The notes beneath the pieces were generated by a model. It was not told where the DNA came from, made no database searches, and worked only from the letters and a program-made list of their open reading frames with translations. A stretch of DNA of 64,000 nucleotides from an uncultured Spartobacteria bacterium (GTDB taxonomy: Bacteria; Verrucomicrobiota; Verrucomicrobiia; Chthoniobacterales; JAATET01): positions 1-64,000 of the forward strand of contig CALGTD010000098.1 of assembly GCA_937901895.1 (NCBI GenBank), written 5' to 3'. This document shows, one piece after another, positions 33,198 through 41,858 of the stretch (position 1 is the first letter of the stretch; every line of letters starts with the position of its first letter). The translations under genes were made by a program, and so were the position numbers.

Positions 33198-35927
33198 ATG
33201 ATACCTCCAAATCCCCTCCGTGTTCTCTCCGCACTGGTTTGCGTCTATCTTCTCTCCGCGGGATGCGGCTTTTCCGCCGCGGCTCCGGACGTGATTTCCC
33301 TGCGATCGCCGCAGGTCGACAACGGTTCCCAGAAGTGGGTGATGCAGCAGGTGGAAAAGGTGAAGGCGGATGGCGCGGAGATCTCCAAGCCGACCTGGAG
33401 GCCGCAGGGCTGGATTCCGGCGATTGTTCCGGGCACGGTGCTGAACAGCCTCGTCGCCAATGGCGTGTTCCCAGAACCCTATTACGGACTGAACAACGCA
33501 AATGAGCTCGGAAAGATTCCGGACCTCTCGAAGACGGGCCCGGATTTCTACACCTACTGGTTCCGGACCACGTTCACGCTGCCTGAGTCGTTCGATGATC
33601 GACGCGTGATCCTGCAGTTCGATGGAATCAACTACCGGGCAGAGATCTGGCTGAACGGCTCGAAGGTTGGAGACATGGCCGGCATGTTCAATCGCGGATA
33701 TTTCGACGTCACCGATCTCGTGAACCGGCAGGGGGAGAACGCGCTTGCGGTGCTGGTGAAGCCGGTCGATGTGCCCGGAGGGTTTCGCACGAACAAGGCG
33801 AAGGCGAAGGCGATCGGAGAGAACGCGAACGGTGGTGACGGGCGGATCGGAAGGAACACGACCATGCTCATGAGCGTGGGATGGGATTTCACGTTCATGG
33901 ATGGCATTCGCGACCGGAACACCGGCATCTGGCGTGACGTGAAGCTCTATGCCGTCGGCGATGTTGCGCTGCGCAATCCATTCGTGAAGACGAAGCTTCC
34001 GCTGCCGGACACGTCGTCCGCATCGGAAACCATCCTCGTCGAGGCGGTGAATCTCACGGATCAGCCGAAGAAGGCGACCGTGAAGGTCCGTGTGCCGGAA
34101 GCCGGCATCGATGTGAAGCAGGAGGTCGAGCTTGGTCCGAAGCAGACGAAGGAGGTCGTCTTCACGCCGGAACAGTATCCGAGTCTGGTTGTGAAGAATC
34201 CGAAGCTGTGGTGGCCGTTCAACAAGGGGGAACCGCATCTCTACGACATGGTCGTTGAGGCCGACGTCGATGGCGCGGTTTCGGACAAGATCTCGGATCG
34301 CTTCGGCATTCGTGAGATCACTTCAGACCGCAACACGCCGGACGGAAGCCGCATGTTCTACGTGAATGGTCACCGGTTCTTCATTCGCGGCAGCAACTGG
34401 ATTCCCGAGGCGATGCTGCGGATGTCGGACGCGCGCACCGAGGCCGAGCTGCGCTACACCAAGCAGTCCGGCATCAACTTCCTTCGTCTGTGGGGTGGCG
34501 GCATTGCGGAGTCGGACCGCTTCTACGAGATGTGCGATGAGCTCGGCATCATCGTCTGGACGGAATTCTGGATTACGGGGAACACCGAGAAACCGCAGGA
34601 CGAGGAGTTGTATCGGGCGAATGTCGCCGACACGATCAAGCGTCTTCGCAATCACGCGAGTCAGGGTTACTGGGTTTCGGCCAACGAGAAGGACGATGTG
34701 ATTCCGATCAAGGATCTCGTGGAGCAGCTTGACGGCACCCGCGGCTATCAAATCCAGTCGGAGCGGGACGGCATTCACGATGGAAGCCCCTACCTCTACG
34801 TGAATCCGATGTTCTATTACGACGACACTGCCTCGCCGCGCGGCAGCCGCATCAATGGCTTCTGCCCGGAATATGGTGCGCCGTGTCTGCCAACGATCGA
34901 CGGCCTGCGGGAGATGATGGACGAGAAGGATCTCTGGCCGATCAACAAGGAGGTCTGGATCTATCTCGACGGCAACGGCTTTCACAAGGTCGCCACCGAT
35001 CTCGTCGAGGCGGTCAACCAATACGGCGAATCGAAGAGCATCGAGGAGTTTGCGAAGAAGGCGCAGATGGTCGGAGCGGTCTCCTATCGCGGAGTGTGGG
35101 AAAACTGGAACTACAACCGCTACGAACACGGGGACCGTTTCACGTCGGGAGTCCTGTTCTGGTATCACAACAGCCCCGCGCGCCAGGTCGCCGGCCGGAT
35201 GTGGGACTGGTCGCTGGAGCCGACCGCGGCGTTGTATTTCACCCAGGATGCGCTCGAGCCGGTCCACGCCCAGTTCGACTTCATCAAGAACACGGTGTCG
35301 GTGAACAACGAGCTGATGAAGCTGATCGAGGGTGCGACGGTGCGGGCGCGGGTGTTCGACAGCAACATGAAGCTGCGACTCGACGAGAAGAAGGAGTTCA
35401 GCGTGGGGGCGGACGCCGTTGCGAACGATCTGCTAACGCTGGATCTGCCGAAGGATCTGTCACCGGTGCATTTCATCCGCCTCGACGTCACGGACAAATC
35501 GGGCGCCCCGATTTCCGACACGTTCTACTGGCGCTCGAACGATGCCTATCAGGGACCGAAGACGAAGTCCGGTCCGTTGTATGGCGGATTCGAGGCAATC
35601 AAGGATTTGCCCAAGGCGAAGCTGAAGGTCGATGCCCGGCGGTCAGTGATTGACGGACGTCCCGCGCTGAAAGTGCGGCTCCGCAACCCGGACAAGGGAC
35701 TCGCGTTCATGGTGCAGCTCAAGTTGCTCGAGAAGAAGAATGGCAAGCCGATCCGGCCGACGTTCTATTCGGACAACTTCGTGAGCCTGCTTCCGGGCGA
35801 GGAGAAAACGATCGTCATCGATACCCCGCAGACGGTGCCGCCCACTGCCGAACTCTCGCTCGAGGGGTGGAACGTCGACGCCGTGTCGGCGCCGGTCTCG
35901 GCATTCCCTGCGGAGTCGGGAACGTAG
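33198..35927 (+). CDS. GH2-family glycosidase, probable exo-beta-glucosaminidase or beta-mannosidase type
   Basis: 909 residues. A signal peptide with lipobox LLSAGC (Cys near 23) suggests a lipoprotein. A jelly-roll sugar-binding domain (about 70-240: YWFRTTFTLPESFDDRRVIL), an Ig-like domain, a TIM barrel (about 390-690) and C-terminal beta domains give the GH2 layout. The likely acid/base is E497 (VSANEKDD) and the nucleophile E558 (FCPEYGAPCLP). The barrel motif FLRLWGGGIAESDRFYEMCDE is typical of the CsxA-like branch, which includes exo-beta-D-glucosaminidases. It would trim chitosan- or mannan-like glycans at the surface. The gene is not in an operon; a hairpin follows it. Confidence 0.85.
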   Translation: MIPPNPLRVLSALVCVYLLSAGCGFSAAAPDVISLRSPQVDNGSQKWVMQQVEKVKADGAEISKPTWRPQGWIPAIVPGTVLNSLVANGVFPEPYYGLNNANELGKIPDLSKTGPDFYTYWFRTTFTLPESFDDRRVILQFDGINYRAEIWLNGSKVGDMAGMFNRGYFDVTDLVNRQGENALAVLVKPVDVPGGFRTNKAKAKAIGENANGGDGRIGRNTTMLMSVGWDFTFMDGIRDRNTGIWRDVKLYAVGDVALRNPFVKTKLPLPDTSSASETILVEAVNLTDQPKKATVKVRVPEAGIDVKQEVELGPKQTKEVVFTPEQYPSLVVKNPKLWWPFNKGEPHLYDMVVEADVDGAVSDKISDRFGIREITSDRNTPDGSRMFYVNGHRFFIRGSNWIPEAMLRMSDARTEAELRYTKQSGINFLRLWGGGIAESDRFYEMCDELGIIVWTEFWITGNTEKPQDEELYRANVADTIKRLRNHASQGYWVSANEKDDVIPIKDLVEQLDGTRGYQIQSERDGIHDGSPYLYVNPMFYYDDTASPRGSRINGFCPEYGAPCLPTIDGLREMMDEKDLWPINKEVWIYLDGNGFHKVATDLVEAVNQYGESKSIEEFAKKAQMVGAVSYRGVWENWNYNRYEHGDRFTSGVLFWYHNSPARQVAGRMWDWSLEPTAALYFTQDALEPVHAQFDFIKNTVSVNNELMKLIEGATVRARVFDSNMKLRLDEKKEFSVGADAVANDLLTLDLPKDLSPVHFIRLDVTDKSGAPISDTFYWRSNDAYQGPKTKSGPLYGGFEAIKDLPKAKLKVDARRSVIDGRPALKVRLRNPDKGLAFMVQLKLLEKKNGKPIRPTFYSDNFVSLLPGEEKTIVIDTPQTVPPTAELSLEGWNVDAVSAPVSAFPAESGT

Positions 35928-35936
35928 CGGTTTTCG

Positions 35937-35965
35937 ATCGGCCGTCCTGTTGGAGGACGGCCGAT
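35937..35965. terminator. 12-bp hairpin between convergent GH2 and uvrA genes
   Basis: ATCGGCCGTCCT (35937-35948) pairs perfectly with AGGACGGCCGAT (35954-35965) around the loop GTTGG. It lies between the stop of the GH2 gene (35927) and the stop of the convergent uvrA (35971). There is no U-run on either side, so it may be a bidirectional terminator of a non-standard type. Confidence 0.65.
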
Positions 35966-35970
35966 GACGG

Positions 35971-38900
35971 CTATCGCTTCAGAGTTTCCGCGAGGAAGGG
36001 CGCGGTGCGACTGGTCCGGCTCTTCGCGACCTGCTCGGGCGTTCCCTGGACGACAATCCCGCCGCCCTTCGCGCCTGCCTCGGGGCCGATGTCGATCACA
36101 TAGTCGGCCTCGGCGACGACGTCGAGGTGGTGCTCGATGACGACGACCGTGCCACCTTCATCCACAAGGCGGTGAAGGACGGCAATGAGGTTTGCCACGT
36201 CGGCGGTGTGAAGACCGATCGTAGGTTCCTCGAGCACGTAGAGTGTGGATTTTCCGATGCGTGTCGTGCGAATGGCCTCCGCCTTCGCCGTGGAACGGCG
36301 CGCAAGCTGGGTGACGAGTTTGATGCGCTGGGCCTCGCCGCCGCTGAGCGTCGGACTGGGCTGGCCGAGCTGGAGATAACCGAGGCCGGTCTCGCACAGC
36401 AGATCGAGTGAGCGCTTGATCTTCGGATGCGATGCGAAGAATTCCGCGGCCTGCTCCACCGTCATTTCCATCACGTCGCCGATCGATCGCTCGTTGTATT
36501 TCACCTCGAGCGTGGCGTCGTTGTAGCGCTTTCCGTGGCACTCCTCGCAGGGCATGTAGGTCGTGGGGAGGAAGTTCATCTCGAGCTTGATGACTCCCTG
36601 GCCCGTGCAGTTTTCACAGCGACCACCCTCGTTGTTGAAGGAGAAGCGGCTCGACGTGTAGCCGCGGAGGCGCGCCTCGGGGAGCTGGGCGAAGACATTG
36701 CGAATCTCGTCGAGCACCTTGATGTAGGTCGCGGGCGTGGAGCGCGAGGTCTTGCCGATGGGTGACTGGTCAACCTCGAGAACGGCGCCGATGCCGTCGA
36801 GTCCGCTGATAGAGCGCCAGTTTGATGGCGGGTTCGTGCGCTTTCCCTTCCGCGCAAGCGTGTCGCGGACGGCCGGCACGAGGACGCCGCGGACGAGACT
36901 GCTCTTGCCGGAACCGGAGATGCCCGTGACGACGGTGAGCCGGTTCACGGGGATGCGGACATCGATGTCCTTCAGATTGTGCAGAGTTGCACCGTTCAGC
37001 TCGATCCAGCCCGGCGCCGTGTGGACGGAACGCCGGCTGCCGGAGAGAGGATGACGCATTGGCTCGCGGAGGTATTTTGCGGTGAGCGATTCCTCGCGGG
37101 TCATCACCTCCGAGACCGGACCGCAGGCAATCACCTGGCCGCCATTGCGACCGGCACGCGGGCCGAGGTCGATGAGGTGATCCGCGCGGCGCATCGTGTC
37201 CTCATCGTGTTCGACGATGACGAGGGAGTTCCCATTGCGTGAGAGCTTCACGAGCGCGTCGAGCAGGCGGTCGTTGTCGCGCGGATGAAGACCGATGGTT
37301 GGCTCGTCGAGGACGTAGAGCACGCCGCGAAGATTCGAGCCGAGCTGAGCCGCGAGCCGGATGCGCTGCGACTCTCCGCCGGAGAGCGTCTTTGCGGCAC
37401 GATCGAGGCTGAGGTAGTCGAGCCCGACGACCTCGAGAAACTCGAGGCGCTGGGAAATCTCGGCGAGAATTTCGCTCGCGATCGGCTTTTCGGCCGCGGT
37501 GAACCGGAGCTTGCGAAGCAGGGAAAGCGCCGCCGCGGCGGGGGCCGAGATGAAATCGGTGACGGGGTGACCCTTCACTCGCACGGCGCGGGCGGTCGCG
37601 TTGATTCGCGATCCGTGGCATTCCGGACAGGGTTCGGATTCGTCCGACTCCAGGGATTCAAACGCGCGCTCCTCGGCGAGGTCGGCTTCGAGTTGGGACT
37701 CGAACTCCTTTGCCGGCGGGCGGTGGTTCCAGACTTCGCCGAAACCCCGGCAGTGTTCGCACCACCCATGCGGGGAATTGAACGAAAACATCCGCGGATC
37801 GAGTTCCTCGAACGCCCTGCCGCACGACGGGCAGTTCATCTCCGTGCTGAGAATGTGGGAGACCCGTTTCGAGTCGAGAACCCGCGCGGTGCCCTTGCCG
37901 ACGGCGAGCGCCTGCCGGACGAGTTTGGGGGCGTCCTTCAGTGTGCCTGGACGAAGTTCGCCGATGAGAACGTCGATCGAATGCTCGCGGAAGCGCTCGA
38001 GCTTCTGGAATTTTTCGACGGGAGTGATCTCGCCGTCCACGAGCAGCGTCCGGAATCCGTGGCGCTCCGCCCAGCGGGCGACTTCGGTGTGAAAGCCTTT
38101 GCGCGCCTTGACCAGTGGGGCGAAGAGCTGGACGCGACCGCGCTTCGCAAGCGCCTGAACCTGTGCCGTGATTGCGGCGGTGGTCTGGGTTTCGACGGGC
38201 TCGTCGCAGTCGGGGCAGTATTGCACACCGAGCTTGGAGAAGAGGAGACGCAGGAAATGATAGACCTCGGTGACGGTGGCCACGGTCGACTTTCCGCCGC
38301 CGCGCGTGACGCGCTGCTCGATGGCGACACTCGGCGGCAGACCGTCGATCGAATCGACCTCGGGCTTCTCGAGTTGCTCGACGAACTGGCGCGCATACGG
38401 CGACATGCTGTCGAGAAAGCGCCGCTGGCCTTCCGCGAACAGGATGTCGAACGCGAGGGTCGATTTGCCCGAGCCGCTGAGACCGGTGATGACCACGACC
38501 TTGTCCCGTGGAATTTCGAGGTCCACGTTCTTCAGGTTGTGTTCGCGGGCACCGCGGATCGTGATGGCCCCTTCGGTGTCGTTGAGAACCGGCGGACGGG
38601 AAAGGCGGGGAGCTTCGCGAACCCTGGATGTGGATCCGGATAGCACGTCGCGGAGGAAGCGACCGGTGTGGGATTGTTCGACCTCCGCAACCTGCTCGGG
38701 TGTTCCTTCGGCGACGAGTTTGCCCCCTTCATCACCCGCCTCGGGGCCAAGATCCACGAGCCAGTCGGCGGACTTGATGACTTCGAGATTGTGCTCGATG
38801 ACGACGAGGCTGTTTCCCTCCTCCACGAGGCGCTGGAACACCCGGAGGAGCTGCGCGACATCGTCGATATGCAGGCCGGTGGTGGGCTCGTCGAAGATGA

Positions 38901-41454
38901 GAAGCGCGCCCGCACCGTCGCGCTTTTCCACGAGATGGTTGACCAGTTTGAGCCGCTGGGACTCACCGCCGGAGAGGACGTTGAGCGGCTGACCGAGGCG
39001 GAGATAGCCAAGACCGACCTCAGACATGAGCTGGAGCGGGCGGGTGATTTCGCCCTTGCGTTCCTTGTCGGTGAAGAAGGCGATGGCCTCGTCGACGGTC
39101 ATCTCGAGCACATCGTGGATCGATTTGCCGTCGATGCGGATTGCGAGAAGAGGCGCTTGATACCGGCGGCCTTCGCATTCGGGACAGCGGATGAACAGGT
39201 CGCTGAGGAATTGCATCTCAATCTTCTCGAAGCCGAGGCCTGCGCAGCGCTCGCAGCGACCGTTGCCGGAATTGAATGAGAACGATCCGGCCGTGAAGCC
39301 GGCCTGCGTGGCGTCGTCCGTGGCCGCGAACATGGCCCGGATGTGGTCGAATGCGCCGACGTAAACCGCCGGGGTCGATCGGGGGCTGCGGGCGAGCGGG
39401 GACTGATCGACCATCACGATGTCCTCGAACTCCTCCGCACCATCGATGGATTTCACCGTGCCTGCCGCCTCGAAGTCATCGCCCGCTTCCCCAACCAGAT
39501 TTCGATACAGGACGTTGTGAACCAGCGTGGATTTTCCGGAACCGGAGACGCCGGTCACGCAGCAAAAGACTCCGAGCGGAATGCGGACGTCGAGGTTGCG
39601 GAGGTTGTGGTGGTCTATGCCGCAAATTTCGATGAACGAGCGGGGTGCGCGACGCTTCGCCGGAACGGGGATGGCGCGTTCGCCGCGGAGATAGGAGGCG
39701 GTGAGCGAGTTTGGAACGGGAAATCCGGAGTCGGAAATCCGGTCCATCGGGCCGGAAAACGTCACCTCTCCGCCGGTGGCGCCGCGACCCGGGCCGATGT
39801 CGACGAGGTGGTCTGCCGCGCGAATGATCGCCTCCTCGTGTTCGACCACGAGGAGCGTGTTGCCCTTGTCACGCAGGGCGTGCATCACTTCGAGCAGTCG
39901 TGCCGTGTCTCGCGGATGAAGACCCACGCTGGGCTCGTCCATGACGAAGAGCGTGTTCACCAGCGAGGCGCCAAGGCAGGTGGTGAGGTTCACGCGCTCG
40001 ATCTCGCCGCCGGAAAGCGTGCGGGTGGGGCGGTCGAGCGAGAGGTAGCCAAGGCCGACCTGCAGGAGGTAACGAAGGCGGGAGCGGATCTGTTCGCGGA
40101 GAAGCTCGGCGCTCGGGTCGTTTGGGGGGAGTTCGACGCGGTCGAACACATCGACCAGTTTCGAGACAGGAAGCGTTGCGAGCTGTGGAAGCGTCAGACG
40201 GCCAGGCTCGAGACGGTAATTCAACGTTGCGGGCTGAAACCGGCCGCCATTGCACTCCGGGCACGGTTGATAGCTCCGGTAGCGCGAAAGGAGCACACGG
40301 ATGTGCATCTTGTAGGTCCGCGCCTCAAGCCACTCGAAGTAGCCTTTCACGCCATACCAGCCGCCGCTTTCGTAAAGCTCGTCCGCGGAGACATCCACCC
40401 TCGTGTCACCTTCGATGACCCATTTCTGATCACGCTCCGGGAGGCTGGAGAACGGCGCGTAGATGTCGATGTCCTGATGCCGCGCGGCGCGGATCAAATC
40501 GTCCTGGCACTCGCGCGAGTGACCGGACTGAAACGGTTTGATCGCACCATCCGCAAGACTCACGGACCGGTCCGGAATCACCCGGTTCATGTCGATGCCA
40601 ATCGTGCGTCCGAATCCGCGGCATGCGGGGCATGCCCCCAGCGGGTTGTTGAAGGTGAAGAGTCCGGGCGAAGGCGGACGAATCCCCAGATCGCAGTGCG
40701 CGCAATGCCATCCGCTCGAGTAGGGGTGACTGCGACCGGAAGAGGGCTCATGAATCGAAACCTTGCCCTGCCCGAGGCGGAGGGCGGTTTCGATGGCCTC
40801 GGCGAGACGGCTGCGATTGTCCGGACTGACCGTGACGCGGTCCTGAATGACGGGGACCACGGCAGGCAATGCCTTGCGCGTCGGCGCTTCGTCGGTGCGA
40901 ACGATGTCGCCGTAGAGAAGGATGCGAAGAAACCCCTGCTGCTGGAGAAATGCGAAGAAGTCCTTTGGGTCGGTCTTCGCGGGAACCGTGACATGAAACG
41001 TCACGAGCACCTGCTCCCCGGCAAAGTCGTGAAGGACGTGCTCCAGGATCGAGTGGGCGGTTTCCGGCCGGACCGGCTGGGCGCATTCCGGGCAGAACGC
41101 CTTCGCTGCGCGGGTGTAGAAGAGTTTCAGGTAGTCGTTGATCTCGGTGATCGTGCCGACCGTCGAGCGTGTTGAGCGGACATGATTCGCCTGCTCGATC
41201 GCAATTGCGGGGGGAATTCCCTCGATGGAATCGGCCTGCGGCTTGTCCATCCGGTCGAGGAACTGCCGCGTGTAGGGACTGAACGTCTCGACGTAGCGGC
41301 GCTGGCCCTCCGCGTAGATCGTGTCAAAGGCGAGGCTCGACTTCCCGCTGCCGCTGGGCCCGGTGACGACGATGAACCGGCCCAGGGGCAGGTCCAGATT
41401 GATTCCCTTGAGGTTGTTTTGACGGGCGCCGCGAATGCGGATGAACTTCGACAC
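35971..41454 (-). CDS. uvrA: double-length UvrA-type excinuclease ATPase
   Basis: 1827 residues, about twice normal UvrA, with four ABC ATPase halves instead of two. The first UvrA unit spans roughly 1-940 and the second 955-1827. Each unit has Walker A motifs (GPSGSGKSS, GVSGSGKST, GLSGSGKST, GISGSGKSS) and LSGGE signatures. Each also has tetracysteine zinc modules (CAHC/CPAC and CERC/CPEC; CPSC/CEHC and CENC/CEEC) and D-loop/His segments. UvrA dimers find bulky DNA lesions and load UvrB; this chain could be a built-in dimer. The start is GTG. The first unit's signature LSGGEIERVNL departs from the usual LSGGEAQR-type. A normal-length uvrA may exist elsewhere. Confidence 0.9.
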   Translation of the reverse strand: MSKFIRIRGARQNNLKGINLDLPLGRFIVVTGPSGSGKSSLAFDTIYAEGQRRYVETFSPYTRQFLDRMDKPQADSIEGIPPAIAIEQANHVRSTRSTVGTITEINDYLKLFYTRAAKAFCPECAQPVRPETAHSILEHVLHDFAGEQVLVTFHVTVPAKTDPKDFFAFLQQQGFLRILLYGDIVRTDEAPTRKALPAVVPVIQDRVTVSPDNRSRLAEAIETALRLGQGKVSIHEPSSGRSHPYSSGWHCAHCDLGIRPPSPGLFTFNNPLGACPACRGFGRTIGIDMNRVIPDRSVSLADGAIKPFQSGHSRECQDDLIRAARHQDIDIYAPFSSLPERDQKWVIEGDTRVDVSADELYESGGWYGVKGYFEWLEARTYKMHIRVLLSRYRSYQPCPECNGGRFQPATLNYRLEPGRLTLPQLATLPVSKLVDVFDRVELPPNDPSAELLREQIRSRLRYLLQVGLGYLSLDRPTRTLSGGEIERVNLTTCLGASLVNTLFVMDEPSVGLHPRDTARLLEVMHALRDKGNTLLVVEHEEAIIRAADHLVDIGPGRGATGGEVTFSGPMDRISDSGFPVPNSLTASYLRGERAIPVPAKRRAPRSFIEICGIDHHNLRNLDVRIPLGVFCCVTGVSGSGKSTLVHNVLYRNLVGEAGDDFEAAGTVKSIDGAEEFEDIVMVDQSPLARSPRSTPAVYVGAFDHIRAMFAATDDATQAGFTAGSFSFNSGNGRCERCAGLGFEKIEMQFLSDLFIRCPECEGRRYQAPLLAIRIDGKSIHDVLEMTVDEAIAFFTDKERKGEITRPLQLMSEVGLGYLRLGQPLNVLSGGESQRLKLVNHLVEKRDGAGALLIFDEPTTGLHIDDVAQLLRVFQRLVEEGNSLVVIEHNLEVIKSADWLVDLGPEAGDEGGKLVAEGTPEQVAEVEQSHTGRFLRDVLSGSTSRVREAPRLSRPPVLNDTEGAITIRGAREHNLKNVDLEIPRDKVVVITGLSGSGKSTLAFDILFAEGQRRFLDSMSPYARQFVEQLEKPEVDSIDGLPPSVAIEQRVTRGGGKSTVATVTEVYHFLRLLFSKLGVQYCPDCDEPVETQTTAAITAQVQALAKRGRVQLFAPLVKARKGFHTEVARWAERHGFRTLLVDGEITPVEKFQKLERFREHSIDVLIGELRPGTLKDAPKLVRQALAVGKGTARVLDSKRVSHILSTEMNCPSCGRAFEELDPRMFSFNSPHGWCEHCRGFGEVWNHRPPAKEFESQLEADLAEERAFESLESDESEPCPECHGSRINATARAVRVKGHPVTDFISAPAAAALSLLRKLRFTAAEKPIASEILAEISQRLEFLEVVGLDYLSLDRAAKTLSGGESQRIRLAAQLGSNLRGVLYVLDEPTIGLHPRDNDRLLDALVKLSRNGNSLVIVEHDEDTMRRADHLIDLGPRAGRNGGQVIACGPVSEVMTREESLTAKYLREPMRHPLSGSRRSVHTAPGWIELNGATLHNLKDIDVRIPVNRLTVVTGISGSGKSSLVRGVLVPAVRDTLARKGKRTNPPSNWRSISGLDGIGAVLEVDQSPIGKTSRSTPATYIKVLDEIRNVFAQLPEARLRGYTSSRFSFNNEGGRCENCTGQGVIKLEMNFLPTTYMPCEECHGKRYNDATLEVKYNERSIGDVMEMTVEQAAEFFASHPKIKRSLDLLCETGLGYLQLGQPSPTLSGGEAQRIKLVTQLARRSTAKAEAIRTTRIGKSTLYVLEEPTIGLHTADVANLIAVLHRLVDEGGTVVVIEHHLDVVAEADYVIDIGPEAGAKGGGIVVQGTPEQVAKSRTSRTAPFLAETLKR

Positions 41455-41489
41455 GCCCTAATCTACGCGGCGGGTCAAGTCGGGCCGCC

Positions 41490-41798
41490 TCAATCCTTCA
41501 TTGCCTCCGTGCGGAGGAGGACGCGCTGGCGCATGACCTTGCCGGCCTTGAATTTTACCGTCGCCCGTGCGGGGATGACGACATCGGTCTCGGGTTTGTT
41601 GGGATTGCGTCCGACCCGTGACTTGGTCAGCCGGACTTCGAAGACTCCGAAATTGCGGAGCTCGACATTCCGTCCATCCGCCAGCGCATCGGTGATGTAG
41701 TCCAGAGTTTTCTGGATCACGTCGAACACGCTTTGCTGGACGAGCCCGGTTTCATTGCTGATCCGGACCACCAAATCCCTCTTCGTCAGATTGCCCAT
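41490..41798 (-). CDS. HU/IHF-family DNA-binding protein
   Basis: 102 residues of the bacterial DNABII family. The N-terminal helices (TKRDLVVRISNETGL) are followed by the beta-sheet (VELRNFGVFEVRLTKSR), the DNA-inserting arm with RNPNKPETDVVIP, and a C-terminal helix (VKFKAGKVMRQRVLL). RNP at the arm with a following Pro residue bends DNA. It is more IHF-like in length and arm sequence than HU. The ATG at 41798 is fixed by an AGGAAGG ribosome-binding site 8 bases upstream, rare in this window. It lies 35 bp upstream of uvrA and 60 bp downstream of malQ. Confidence 0.9.
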   Translation of the reverse strand: MGNLTKRDLVVRISNETGLVQQSVFDVIQKTLDYITDALADGRNVELRNFGVFEVRLTKSRVGRNPNKPETDVVIPARATVKFKAGKVMRQRVLLRTEAMKD

Positions 41799-41806
41799 GC
41801 CTTTTT

Positions 41807-41813
41807 CCTTCCT
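41807..41813 (-). promoter_or_regulatory. ribosome-binding site of the HU/IHF-like gene
   Basis: AGGAAGG on the minus strand, 8 bases before the ATG at 41798. It fixes the start inside a longer open frame. It is one of the few clear Shine-Dalgarno sequences in the window, fitting a highly expressed nucleoid protein. Confidence 0.7.
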
Positions 41814-41858
41814 GATCGTTTGCAATTTGGAAAGCAAAAATCGGACCGGGTTTGGGAA

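Noticed and set aside
39343..41175. 610-codon open frame on the plus strand
   Set aside because: Antisense to the double-length UvrA, whose Walker, signature and zinc motifs fix the coding strand.
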